Shown here: piece after piece, positions 21,652 to 30,200 of the stretch
Layout of the letters: every line of letters begins with the position of its first letter
Numbering within the stretch: the stretch's first letter is position 1
Source: DATDOO01 sp035293245
GTDB taxonomy: Bacteria > Pseudomonadota > Gammaproteobacteria > Methylococcales > Methylococcaceae
DNA: 36,056 nt
NCBI GenBank assembly: GCA_035293245.1
Contig: DATDOO010000049.1
Coordinates: 1 to 36,056, forward strand
Reading direction: 5' to 3'
Notes under the pieces: model-generated
Database searches by the model: none
What the model was told of the DNA's origin: nothing
The model's input: only the letters and a program-made list of their open reading frames with translations
Position numbers and translations under genes: made by a program

Positions 21652-23364
21652 CTACGAGCGCAGCGCGCGCCAGGCCCACTTCCCATTCGCTTTGAGTTCC
21701 AGCGAGTAATCATAGTTTTCCGGCCGGTCCTCGCCTTCGCGCTTGCCTTCGCGGCCGAAGGTCAGGTAGGTGATGCCGTGGCCAGCGAGCAGTTTGAGCC
21801 GGTCGCAGGCGGTCCTGGCATCGCAGTTCTTGAACGGGTCGTAGAGCACGGCAAAGCGCGGTGCGGCGAGCAGCACGCGGGCGAAGGACACGCTGCGCTG
21901 CTCGTCCAGGGACAGGACGCGGTCCCAATCGTGCTGGCTGTCCAGGCCACCCAGCCGCGCCAAGATGTCGGGGATACCCAGCAGCCGCAAAGTCTCGCTG
22001 ATGCGTCCATCGGCGACCGCCTCTTCCGAATCCACGGCGATCAACGCCTGGCGCAGGGTTCCGGGCGGAAGATACGGCCGCTCCGGCAAAAAGAGGATGC
22101 GGTCCAGCGGCGGCCGCCGCACCAGGCCGCTGCCGGCGTCGTAAATGCCGGCCGTGGCCTTGAACAGCGCATCCTTGGCGACGGCGTCGGTGCCGGTGAC
22201 GATGACGCGGCTGCCGTAGGGAATCGAGACGTTGAGGTCCTGCAGCAGGACATGGCCGTCGGTGGCCGACAGCAGCGTCAGGTTTTCAAAGGCGACGCGA
22301 TCATCCTCTTCGCGGATGTCCAGGCCCGAAACGGTTTCGGTCTGGGCCAGTTCGATGACGTACCACAGGTTGATCAGGCGCTCACCGACCGCCGCGTAGG
22401 ACGAAAGCGACTGGAACTGGGTGACGATCAGGGAGAACGCCGACACCAGGGTGGCGAAGGCCATGGCCGATTGGGTGATGACGCCGAACTCCACTTCGCC
22501 CCGCATGTAAAACGGCGCCGCCACCAGGATGGGAACGATCTGGATCAGGTAGTTGTAGCCGGTGGTGAAAAACCCCATGTTGCGGTTCACCAGAATGATC
22601 TTGCGGAAATTGGCCGCCAGTTCCTCGAACTGGCCCAGCAAGCGCGGCAGCAGCCGGCTTTCGCGGTGCAGCAAGGCCACCGATTCGGCGCGCTCGCAGA
22701 CGTGGATGAGGCCGGAACGGAACGCCGCTTCCTTGTCCAGTTGGGCGTAGTTGAGATCGATCAGCGGCCGGCCCAACCGCACGGTGAAGTAGGTGCCGAT
22801 CACCGCATAGACCAGCGCCGCGGTAAACAGCCATGGGCTGATGGTCAGCAGCACGCCGGAAAACGCCAGCACGGTAAAGGCGCTGTTGAGTAACAGCAGA
22901 ACGAACGACAGGCTCACCGTGGTGAAGGTGCGCACGTCTTCCGCGATGCGCTGGTCGGGATGCTCGACCCCGCTCTCGCGAATCGTTTCGTCGTTCATCC
23001 GGTAATAGGTCGGATAGTGCAGGTAGCGCCGCAGGAAGCCATGGGTCATGAATTCGCGCCACAGCAAACCCAGCCGCTCCTCGGAATAGCGCTGGTACAC
23101 GCCCACCGCGGTGGATGCGGCGAACACGCCGAGGTACAGGACCGCCATCTTCACGTAAGCGGGCGTGTTCCGTTCGGCGATGGCGGTCATGAAATCCCGG
23201 CCGACATAACTGTTCAGGACATTCAGGCCGTTGAAGGCAATCAACAGGCCGATGAGCGTTGCGAAGAGCAATTTGGCCCGCCCGCCCACTTCCGACCGTC
23301 CCAACTCGCGAATCAGCTTGCGGAAAAGCTCCCAGCCCTGTTCGAGATTCGGAATGTGCAGCAT
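21652..23364 (-). CDS. SbmA/YddA-like ABC transporter with degenerate ATPase domain
   Basis: This 570-residue protein has the membrane domain of the SbmA/BacA/YddA (ABCD-like) family at about residues 20-290, with the family's EHPDQRIAEDV motif near 134-144, fused to a C-terminal nucleotide-binding domain at about 355-545. That domain is decayed: Walker A reads GTDAVAKD (residues 391-398, Ala for the Gly and Asp for Ser/Thr around Lys397); the signature reads LSLDEQ (485-490); Walker B ends LYDP, lacking the catalytic Glu; and the switch His is missing in ITYLTFGRE. The Q-loop side (PYLPPGTLR) is kept. ATP hydrolysis is unlikely, so transport may use a proton gradient as SbmA does. The substrate is unknown. 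AGGA seven bases before the ATG is the ribosome site. Confidence 0.85.
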   Translation of the reverse strand: MLHIPNLEQGWELFRKLIRELGRSEVGGRAKLLFATLIGLLIAFNGLNVLNSYVGRDFMTAIAERNTPAYVKMAVLYLGVFAASTAVGVYQRYSEERLGLLWREFMTHGFLRRYLHYPTYYRMNDETIRESGVEHPDQRIAEDVRTFTTVSLSFVLLLLNSAFTVLAFSGVLLTISPWLFTAALVYAVIGTYFTVRLGRPLIDLNYAQLDKEAAFRSGLIHVCERAESVALLHRESRLLPRLLGQFEELAANFRKIILVNRNMGFFTTGYNYLIQIVPILVAAPFYMRGEVEFGVITQSAMAFATLVSAFSLIVTQFQSLSSYAAVGERLINLWYVIELAQTETVSGLDIREEDDRVAFENLTLLSATDGHVLLQDLNVSIPYGSRVIVTGTDAVAKDALFKATAGIYDAGSGLVRRPPLDRILFLPERPYLPPGTLRQALIAVDSEEAVADGRISETLRLLGIPDILARLGGLDSQHDWDRVLSLDEQRSVSFARVLLAAPRFAVLYDPFKNCDARTACDRLKLLAGHGITYLTFGREGKREGEDRPENYDYSLELKANGKWAWRALRS

Positions 23365-23518
23365 GGTTGGTTCCTGTCTTCGTGCGCCACGAGGTTGTTG
23401 TTAAGCCTGCGGCAAGCGATCGCCTGCCGCGATGACGAGCAAAATATAGTCCGAATCAACCGGGCATTGGTGGATCGCCGGCTTTTCGACCGCCACCCGC
23501 CCCGGAAACCGCGAGGTC

Positions 23519-23947
23519 TTACAGCAGTTGCAGCAGCAGCCAGAGCACCAGGAGACCCACGCAGACCAGCGTGGCCTTGAAAGTGAAGTTGGCCACAGCC
23601 TTGAATGCGCGGTCGCGCACGGTCAGCAGGCGGGCCAGGCTGTCCAAGTCCTCGGCGGGCAGAATGTCCAGATGAATGCCATCGGTCCCGGCCAGCGCCA
23701 GGCTTTCCACCACCCGTGCCTGCTTGAGGGTGTTGAGCCGCTCAACGGCACGACCGTAATAGAAAGCCGCCGGCACCGGATCGGCTTGGCCGGAGAGCTG
23801 CGTGAGCAAATCCAGAACGTCGTCGGGCAGGTGAGTGGCGCAGCTTTGGATCAAGGCCGGCAGATCGTCGCCCGTCGCGCCGAAATTGTTGCGCAACAGC
23901 GTTTCCACTTGCAGGCGGTAAGCGTTCAGGGAAGCGGGGGTTTCCAT
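23519..23947 (-). CDS. Small C-terminally membrane-anchored protein, unknown function
   Basis: This 142-residue protein has a soluble, mostly helical part of about 118 residues (LQVETLLRNNFGAT at the start, ERLNTLKQARVVESLAL in the middle) and a single hydrophobic helix at the very end (ATLVCVGLLVLWLLLQLL), so it looks tail-anchored in the inner membrane. I recognise no family. It lies 60 bases after the PilZ gene and 154 bases before the transporter gene on the same strand, so the three may form one transcript. The ATG at 23947 is used; an upstream extension would need a TTG. Confidence 0.7.
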   Translation of the reverse strand: METPASLNAYRLQVETLLRNNFGATGDDLPALIQSCATHLPDDVLDLLTQLSGQADPVPAAFYYGRAVERLNTLKQARVVESLALAGTDGIHLDILPAEDLDSLARLLTVRDRAFKAVANFTFKATLVCVGLLVLWLLLQLL

Positions 23948-24007
23948 GGGGGCTCTCGAAAAACCGGAATGGTAGCGCAAAAGGAACCGGCCGCTTTCCG
24001 TGCCGAA

Positions 24008-24343
24008 TCAGGCGGGACTCCAGGAACCCGACGCCTCGTCCCAATAAAGGCAACGAATTTCCCCCGCCGGCGACTCCGCCACACCGAACTCGAACCCGAC
24101 GAGAAATCCACCCTCATCGGACGGCCGCGTCCACAGCGTCAGCAGCGAATAGCCCTCCAGCAACAGATGCGGCATGCGGGTAACCACCTGCTCTCCCGCA
24201 GCCAGCCCCGGATCCGCCTCGAAGTGCACCCGGATGCCCCCCAGGGACAGATCCTGGATGGAAAAGGCCAATTCGCCATCCTCGCGCAGCAAATAGCCCA
24301 CCAGATGCAAATTCTTTCGGGTGAATTTACGGCGCTCGTTCAT
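24008..24343 (-). CDS. PilZ-domain cyclic di-GMP receptor
   Basis: This 111-residue single-domain protein carries both PilZ ligand motifs: RRKFTR near the N terminus (RxxxR) and DLSLGGIRV (D/NxSxxG) about 25 residues later. Such proteins bind cyclic di-GMP and pass the signal to a partner by direct contact. The ATG at 24343 is chosen because the RxxxR motif always lies close to the start; the frame is open further upstream but that would place the start near the promoter at 24456-24483. The HD-GYP phosphodiesterase at 10609 could lower its ligand. The partner is unknown; the tail-anchored protein encoded next is a candidate only by position. Confidence 0.9.
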   Translation of the reverse strand: MNERRKFTRKNLHLVGYLLREDGELAFSIQDLSLGGIRVHFEADPGLAAGEQVVTRMPHLLLEGYSLLTLWTRPSDEGGFLVGFEFGVAESPAGEIRCLYWDEASGSWSPA

Positions 24344-24455
24344 CCCCGGCTTCCTTTTACGTTGCTTGTTTTGCCGGAACGCGGCTTCGTCCGGCGGGAA
24401 GTGGCACTTTTCAGCGGCAGGCCCGCAGCGCATGCCGCTGCCGCGATCATGGTCC

Positions 24456-24483
24456 ACTATAACGGCCGCCTGGAAGGGTGCAA
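24456..24483 (-). promoter_or_regulatory. Sigma-70-type promoter for the PilZ gene
   Basis: On the - strand, TTGCAC (24483-24478) and TATAGT (24461-24456) are separated by 16 bases, a good match to the -35 and -10 boxes. It lies about 110 bases before the PilZ ATG, giving a leader of roughly 100 bases. Confidence 0.6.
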
Positions 24484-24553
24484 AGCCTATTTGCCCGCCC
24501 CTTTTTTGCCATTCCTCTTATGGCCCTATATCTCCCTCTTGGGGATTGTTTAG

Positions 24554-25180
24554 TCAGCGGCTTGCAGCGTGAGCGGTGACGACGACCTGGTAACCATCCC
24601 GGTTGTTGGCGTAGTCCTTGGCGGGGAACAGTTCCACACAAAGTTCAACGCCGGCTTCGTCGGCTGCGCAGCGGCGTGCCGGTGCGGCGCCTCCGTCGCG
24701 CCAGTCCGGGCCGGCCTTGAACCGGCGCACCAGCCGGGACCACGGCTCGTCCTGCTCCAGACCGCCGGACAGAATAGGTGAGCTGAAGGAAAAATAACCC
24801 GCTTGGGGTTTGGGAGCGCGCGTGGCCAAGTCCAGCCAGTAAGGGGAAATGGACAGACTGGGGTTCGGCGCGGGAGAAAACACCACCGCATTGAAGCGGG
24901 GCGGCGAGCCTTCGTTATCGTTGGACAGTTCCCGTGCGGTGTCGCGTTTGAGCAGGTACACCGCCCAGGCATCTCCCCGGCCCAAGGGCAGGGACAGGCT
25001 GGAATCGGCTGCTCCTTCCAAACCGAACCACGCCGCCACCTGCACCGCCGCCGGCCCGCTCAACAGGACCTGTTTTTCAACCGCGTTGGGAAAGCGCGCC
25101 GCGCAGACGGCAGTGGCGGTAAAGGCCGTCAACAGGCAGGCCCAGAGTCTTCGGATTTGCATCGCTTTTTTCCCATTCAT
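24554..25180 (-). CDS. Exported protein of unknown function, partner of the HEAT-repeat protein
   Basis: This 208-residue protein starts with a signal peptide (MQIRRLWACLLTAFTATAV, likely cut after VCA). The mature part is beta-rich with many aromatic and polar residues (ISPYWLDLATRAPKP, GYFSFSSPILSGGLEQDEP) and ends with GYQVVVTAHAASR. I recognise no family and no catalytic motif. The ATG at 25180 overlaps the stop of the HEAT-repeat gene as ATGA, so the two are co-translated and probably work together in the periplasm. A second ATG at 25162 gives a shorter signal peptide and is possible. No clear terminator was seen between its stop and the PilZ promoter. Confidence 0.7.
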   Translation of the reverse strand: MNGKKAMQIRRLWACLLTAFTATAVCAARFPNAVEKQVLLSGPAAVQVAAWFGLEGAADSSLSLPLGRGDAWAVYLLKRDTARELSNDNEGSPPRFNAVVFSPAPNPSLSISPYWLDLATRAPKPQAGYFSFSSPILSGGLEQDEPWSRLVRRFKAGPDWRDGGAAPARRCAADEAGVELCVELFPAKDYANNRDGYQVVVTAHAASR

Positions 25181-26940
25181 GGCTGCAACGATTCCGGGGC
25201 ATCTCCGGACACGCATGCTGCGCCTTCCAGGGCACCGCCTTGTGTGATGGCCACCACCGCGCCCCGGCTCTGGACGATGAGCGTACCGTCCTGGGCCATG
25301 GCGGTTTTCCTTGGGGCCGCCTGCAGCGTGACCAGGGGCTGGGCCTGCCATGAACCGTTGCCGCTACGGACTAACCGGTAAACGTTGCCAGGGCGGTACA
25401 TCATGTGGTCCACGCCTTCCGTCGCCACCAAGCCGCTGGAGGCGCGGTAAATTCCCCCAATGGGGGCGTCTTTCAGAATGACCCGCTCCCGTCCGGCGCG
25501 GCTGTAATGGAACAGGCCGCCGCCGAATTCTCCCTGGTCAAGCCCCACCAACCAGCCGTCGTCCACCGGGAAAACCGCGCGCGCATCGGCGGGAATGAAT
25601 CTGGGCCACGAATTGGTGAACGGGGCGGGCGGCCATACAGCCTGGTCTTGCAGTTGAAGCCGCTCGCCACGCCAGGCAACGTCCCCTTCGCAAACGGGCG
25701 CTTCATGTATATGACGCTGAACATCTTGGAAGTGGTCGATTATTCGCCGCAACCCAGCTTCCGGCGGCTCGGGCGGTTTGTCCAAGGCTTCGAGCGCTTG
25801 GGCGGCCACGGTGCGTACCGGGTAAGACCAATGCCCATCCCGCAGTTGGCTCAGCGGCTCCCGCGCCTCCGCTGCCCGCAGCCGGCCCAGACTCCAGGCG
25901 GCTTGGTACACCAGCAGCCAGTGCTGGCTGTGGGTGGCCGCCAGGAGATGGGGAGTGGCTTCCTCGTCGCCGATCCAGCCCAAAGCCTCAGCCGCTGCCG
26001 CCGCGACCCAGGGCGATGGATCCAGCAACAGGGCCTGCAGCCGTGGTCCGGCTACCGAACCTGCACCCCCGAGGCTGGCGATGCCTCTGATGAGGCTCCA
26101 TCTACCGCCCAGCGTCTTTTCCACATCCAGTTTATCGAGCAAGCCACCCACGGCGGAGCCATCGCCTATGCTCAGCAGCGCAGCGGCAGCAGCCTGTGCC
26201 AATTTGCGCTGGGGGCTTTTCAGCAGCGGCCGCAGCGATTCGCCGTGAGCATTGGCCTCAGGACCGATGGCCGCCAACGCTTCCAGGGCGGCAACCCGCA
26301 AGGCAAGGGGCTGCGCGGAGTCATTCGCCGTGGTGACCAGCGGGGCCACGGCGGACGCCGCTGCAGAACCCATCTCGTCAAATACGGCGGCCAGTGCCCG
26401 CTGGAACTGCGGGCTAGCGCAACGCGGTATGCAGGCATAAGCCTCCAGCAGGTAGGGTACTGCCTTGCCGCCAAGTCTCGCCAAAGCGCCCGTGGTTTGG
26501 TTGGGCACCGACCCATCACGGCGCAGGTTCTCCACCAACGACCGTATCGCGTCGGGCGTGCCAACACGGGCAACAGCCGGTGCTATCCAGCCGTTGCCGC
26601 CAAACATGGCGGCCTGCAGAGCAGGCAAGTCATCCTCCGTGAGCATTTCCATATCGCGCAAGGTATACCCGGCCCTATCCCGCACCTTGGGGTTGGCTGC
26701 TTGCAGCAAGTCCAGGAGCGGTTCGACTGCCGCGCGGCCGTACCCTTGGAGATGTTTCGCCACCTCTTGGTCGCGACTGCTCATGCCTTTGTCGCCGTTC
26801 GCAGGCGGTGTGGCCAACTCGTCAAGGCAGGCTTGCAGCGACTCGCACACGGGAGGTTCGCTGTATGCCGGCGGCGACAGGGGGACGACGAGAGCGATAA
26901 GGGCTATGCCCTTGAATATTCGGCGAGTAAACCATGACAT
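25177..26940 (-). CDS. Exported HEAT-repeat protein
   Basis: This 587-residue protein has a signal peptide (FKGIALIALVVPLSPPAYS, cut near residue 27). Residues of about 60-400 are helical HEAT/PBS-lyase-like repeats, for example DPSPWVAAAAAEALGWIGD and SYPVRTVAAQALEALD. Residues of about 430-580 look beta-rich, like a propeller or sensor domain (PVDDGWLVGLDQGEFGGG, GLVATEGVDHMMY, GTLIVQSRGAVVAITQ). HEAT arrays normally serve as scaffolds for partner proteins; a periplasmic scaffold is inferred. AAGGAG eight bases before the ATG is a strong ribosome site. The stop overlaps the start of the next exported protein. No named family is recognised for the whole chain. Confidence 0.78.
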   Translation of the reverse strand: MSWFTRRIFKGIALIALVVPLSPPAYSEPPVCESLQACLDELATPPANGDKGMSSRDQEVAKHLQGYGRAAVEPLLDLLQAANPKVRDRAGYTLRDMEMLTEDDLPALQAAMFGGNGWIAPAVARVGTPDAIRSLVENLRRDGSVPNQTTGALARLGGKAVPYLLEAYACIPRCASPQFQRALAAVFDEMGSAAASAVAPLVTTANDSAQPLALRVAALEALAAIGPEANAHGESLRPLLKSPQRKLAQAAAAALLSIGDGSAVGGLLDKLDVEKTLGGRWSLIRGIASLGGAGSVAGPRLQALLLDPSPWVAAAAAEALGWIGDEEATPHLLAATHSQHWLLVYQAAWSLGRLRAAEAREPLSQLRDGHWSYPVRTVAAQALEALDKPPEPPEAGLRRIIDHFQDVQRHIHEAPVCEGDVAWRGERLQLQDQAVWPPAPFTNSWPRFIPADARAVFPVDDGWLVGLDQGEFGGGLFHYSRAGRERVILKDAPIGGIYRASSGLVATEGVDHMMYRPGNVYRLVRSGNGSWQAQPLVTLQAAPRKTAMAQDGTLIVQSRGAVVAITQGGALEGAACVSGDAPESLQP

Positions 26941-27156
26941 CCGGGTGCTCCTTGGTTAAGCCGGCGTGGGCGGTGCCGTCCCTTGATTCAATGCCCCAAT
27001 GGTAACCTTGGCCTTGCTCTTTCCCAACGCGGTATTGCGGCCGGAACAACGCGCCAACGACCATCACTCACTCCGCTGCTGACGACCCTGGTGTTGAGCG
27101 AGCCGATGCAGGTGGCCAGGAAGTTACCAGGGGGCCTGCAGCCTCCTTGGCCATGG

Positions 27157-27179
27157 ATGCGGGCATTCCCTGCCGGCAT
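27157..27179. repeat. REP-like imperfect palindrome
   Basis: ATGCGGGCA-TTCCC-TGCCGGCAT has 9-base arms with one mismatch. It lies in the 282-base spacer 26941-27222 between the HEAT-repeat and GMC genes, which otherwise shows no gene. The TGCCGGCA core followed by TGACG resembles common proteobacterial REP sequences. Confidence 0.35.
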
Positions 27180-27222
27180 GACGACTTCATCGCCTCCGCG
27201 GCTTCGCGGCAATAGAACACCG

Positions 27223-28818
27223 CTACGACGCGCTTTTGGGCGCGCCAAACCGAATCAAATCCGCCGCCTTCTCGGCGATCATGATGACCGGCGCATTGGT
27301 GTTGCCGCTGACGATGGTCGGCATGACCGAGGCGTCCACCACCCGCAGCGCGTCGATGCCATGCACTTTCAGGGACGCATCGACGACCGCCATGTCGTCG
27401 TGGCCCATCCTGCAGGTGCCGGCCGGGTGCCAGGTGGTGGACGCGGTGCGCCGGACAAAGGTGTCGATGTCGGCATCCCTTCTCAAGTGCGCCCCCGGCG
27501 CCACTTCCGCGCCGCGGATGTCGTCGAAGGCTCTGCCATAGAGAATCCGGAGGTTCCAGCGCACCCCGGCCACGGCGCACCTCACGTCGTCGGCATCGCT
27601 CAGGTAATTGAAGTCGATCAGCGGCCGGTCCAGGGGGTCGGACGAGGCCAGGGCAACGGCGCCGCGGCTGGCAGGGCGGTTGATGTAGGCGGTGAAGGTG
27701 ATGCCGTGGCGGTTGGTCGCTCCGGCTTCCGGGTAGTCGGGCGGGAGGGTCATGAGGAAAAACAGTTGCAGGCCGGGAATGGCCTCGTCCGGCCGGCTTT
27801 TGACGAAGGCTCCCGCTTCCAGGAAGTTCGACGCCAGCGCCCCGCGGCGATGGGTTTCATAGTCCCGCAAGGCGGCGGCTTTCAGTTCATCCGGGAGGGG
27901 CGCGAAAGTCAGGGGCTCGGTGATCTCGCAGCGCACCCGGGTGTGCAGATGGTCCTGCAAATTCTTGCCCACCCCGGGCAGGTCGCGGCGCACCCCGACG
28001 CCGAGCCGCTCCAGTTCGGCTTTCGGCCCGATGCCGGACAGCAGCAGCAACTGCGGCGAACGCAATGCGCCGGCGGCGACGATGACTTCGCCGGCGGCCC
28101 GCGCCTGTTCCACTGCGCCCAGGCGGAAATATTCCACCCCCACCGCGCGGCTGCCGTCGAACAAAAGCCGCGTCGCCAGAGCGTGGGTCAGGACGGTGAG
28201 ATTGGGGCGGGCGCGCGCCGGATGCAGGTAGGCGGTCGCGGTACTGCAGCGCAGCCCGTCGGCGATGGTGGCCTGCATGGGGCCGCAGCCTTCCTGGGAT
28301 TCGCCGTTGAAATCCGGGTTGAAGGGAATGCCCGCATCCTGGGCCGCGGCGAAATAGCGCTCGACCAGGGGGTTGGCCAGTGGATGGCTGGAGACCTTAA
28401 GCGGCCCCGCCGTGCCGTGATAGCGGCCGGCAAGGTCCAGGTTGCCTTCGGCTTTGACGAAATACGGCAGGATGTCGTCGTAGCCCCAGCCCAGGTTGCC
28501 CCCATCGCGCCAGCCATCGTAGTCGAGCCGGTTGCCGCGCATGTAGATCATGAAATTGATGGCGCTCGATCCGCCCAGCACCCGGCCTTGCGGCACGAAG
28601 ATGCGCCGGCCGTTCATCTGCGTCTGGGGAACGGTGCGGTCGGCCCAGTCGCAGGGGCTGTCCTGCAGGCGTGGGTAGTAAGCCGGCGTGCGGATGGCCG
28701 GCGCATCGTCCTCGCCCCCGGCTTCCAGCAATAGCACCCGGCAGGCGGGGTCTTCGCTCAAGCGGCCGGCCAACACGCAACCAGCGGAGCCGGCGCCGAC
28801 GATGATGTAGTCGTACAT
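27223..28818 (-). CDS. GMC-family FAD-dependent alcohol oxidoreductase
   Basis: This 531-residue protein is a complete glucose-methanol-choline oxidoreductase, most like choline/alcohol dehydrogenases. It opens with the FAD-binding IIVGAGSAGCVLAGRLSE, has GRVLGGSSAINFMIYMRG (GMC signature 1), SGIGPKAELERLGV (signature 2) and the catalytic-site TTWHPAGTCRMG with NTNAPVIMIAEKAADLI at the C terminus. GMC enzymes oxidise primary or secondary alcohols with FAD; the substrate cannot be read from sequence. No signal peptide is seen, so it is cytoplasmic. It follows the disulfide-reductase-like gene by nine bases and is probably co-transcribed with it downstream of the CoM-type genes. An alcohol linked to CoM use is a guess only. 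Confidence 0.9.
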   Translation of the reverse strand: MYDYIIVGAGSAGCVLAGRLSEDPACRVLLLEAGGEDDAPAIRTPAYYPRLQDSPCDWADRTVPQTQMNGRRIFVPQGRVLGGSSAINFMIYMRGNRLDYDGWRDGGNLGWGYDDILPYFVKAEGNLDLAGRYHGTAGPLKVSSHPLANPLVERYFAAAQDAGIPFNPDFNGESQEGCGPMQATIADGLRCSTATAYLHPARARPNLTVLTHALATRLLFDGSRAVGVEYFRLGAVEQARAAGEVIVAAGALRSPQLLLLSGIGPKAELERLGVGVRRDLPGVGKNLQDHLHTRVRCEITEPLTFAPLPDELKAAALRDYETHRRGALASNFLEAGAFVKSRPDEAIPGLQLFFLMTLPPDYPEAGATNRHGITFTAYINRPASRGAVALASSDPLDRPLIDFNYLSDADDVRCAVAGVRWNLRILYGRAFDDIRGAEVAPGAHLRRDADIDTFVRRTASTTWHPAGTCRMGHDDMAVVDASLKVHGIDALRVVDASVMPTIVSGNTNAPVIMIAEKAADLIRFGAPKSAS

Positions 28819-28827
28819 AATCCCCCC

Positions 28828-30177
28828 TTATCCCAGTTTCTTGCTCAAGGCACTCGCCGCGACGATCACCGGCGAGAGCACGGGGCTGAACGGCGGCGCA
28901 TAGGCGAGATCGGCATTTTCCAGGTCGCGGCAGGAGAGATTGCCGAGCAGGGCGGTGGCGGCGATGTCGATCATCTTGTCCACCGCGCCCGGCCCCACCG
29001 CCTGGGCGCCCAGCAGGCGGCCGCCGCCGGCGTCGGCCACCAGTTTCAGATGCACCGGCTGCGCTCCCGGATAGTAGCGCGCCTTGTCCCGGGCGGTGAT
29101 GAGCGTCGCGACCGGCTCGAACCCCGCGGCGCGGGCCGCGGCTTCGGTGAGGCCGGTCAGGCCGACGTTCAGGTCGAAAGTCCTGAAGATGGCGGTGCCG
29201 AACACGCCGGGAAAGCGCGCATCGCCGCCGGCGGCGTTCTCGCCGGCCACGCGGCCCTGCAGATTGGCGATGTCGCCAAGCGGCCCCCACACGGGCGCCT
29301 GGGTCAGCCGGTGCCTGCTTTCCACGCAGTCGCCCGCTGCGAACACGCCTGCGACGCTGGTCTCCATACGCGCATCGACGGCGATGGCGCCGGTAGGTCC
29401 GAGGCGGATGCCGCCTTGTTCCGCCAGTTCGACGTTGGGACGGGCGCCCAGCGCCAGCACCACCAGATCGGCCGACAAGCGCCGGCCCCCGGTCGTCAGC
29501 ACGGCGGCGACGCGCCCGGCTTCCCCTGCGATCCCGGCGACGCCCTCGCCCACTACGATGCGCACATCCCTGGAAACCAGATAGTCGTGGATGAGCTGGC
29601 TCATGTCGGCATCGAGCCGGGAAAAAATCTGCCGGTTGCGCCCGGCCAGCGTTACCGTCAAGCCCAGGGCGTGCAGGCTCTCGGCCGCTTCGAGGGCGAT
29701 ATAGCCGCTGCCCACGATCAACGCGTTTCTGGGTTGCAGGCGGTCCAGGGCTGAACGGAAACGGTCGAGTTCGGCCATGGTGCGCAGCGTGACCACGCCG
29801 TCCAGATCGTTTCCGGCTATGGGAGGAACGACGGCGCGCGCGCCGGTGGCGAGAATCAGCCGATCGTAGTGCGCCAGATTGATCCGGTCGTGCTCGAGGT
29901 CGTGCACTTCGACGGTGCGCTCCCGCGTATTCAGGCGGGTTACCCGGTGGCGAAGGCGCACGTCGATGCCTTCCGCCGCAAAATCCGCCGCACGGCGGAT
30001 GATCAGCGCTTCCCGCGTCGGCACCACGCCGCTCAGATAGTAGGGCTGCCCACAGGCCGTGTAGGAAACCTCGGTTTCGTCCTGATACAGCGTGATCGCC
30101 ATATCCCGGTCGACGCGGCGCGCCCTGGCGGCGGCCTTGGTGCCGGCCGCCACGCCGCCTATGACGATCAAGTGCAT
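28828..30177 (-). CDS. CoA-disulfide-reductase-like FAD/NAD(P)H oxidoreductase
   Basis: This 449-residue flavoprotein belongs to the single-cysteine disulfide reductase group (CoA-disulfide reductase, NADH oxidase, peroxidase). It has a first Rossmann motif (VIGGVAAGTKAAARARR), the active-site SYTACGQPYYLSG with Cys42 (Cys43 in Staphylococcus CoADR), a second nucleotide motif GSGYIALEAAESL, the FAD motif GVFAAGDCVES, and the C-terminal DLAYAPPFSPV with the Tyr typical of CoADR. Such enzymes reduce low-molecular-weight disulfides through a Cys-S-S-CoA intermediate. Located after CoM-type biosynthetic genes, it may reduce a CoM disulfide or mixed disulfide; this is inference. The ribosome site GGAG lies eight bases before the ATG. 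Confidence 0.88.
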   Translation of the reverse strand: MHLIVIGGVAAGTKAAARARRVDRDMAITLYQDETEVSYTACGQPYYLSGVVPTREALIIRRAADFAAEGIDVRLRHRVTRLNTRERTVEVHDLEHDRINLAHYDRLILATGARAVVPPIAGNDLDGVVTLRTMAELDRFRSALDRLQPRNALIVGSGYIALEAAESLHALGLTVTLAGRNRQIFSRLDADMSQLIHDYLVSRDVRIVVGEGVAGIAGEAGRVAAVLTTGGRRLSADLVVLALGARPNVELAEQGGIRLGPTGAIAVDARMETSVAGVFAAGDCVESRHRLTQAPVWGPLGDIANLQGRVAGENAAGGDARFPGVFGTAIFRTFDLNVGLTGLTEAAARAAGFEPVATLITARDKARYYPGAQPVHLKLVADAGGGRLLGAQAVGPGAVDKMIDIAATALLGNLSCRDLENADLAYAPPFSPVLSPVIVAASALSKKLG

Positions 30178-30200
30178 GCATTCATCTCCAAAAGTTTTAC

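Noticed and set aside
26983..28734. A 583-codon + strand frame opposite the GMC gene
   Set aside because: The GMC motifs on the - strand are complete; this frame is the antisense shadow.
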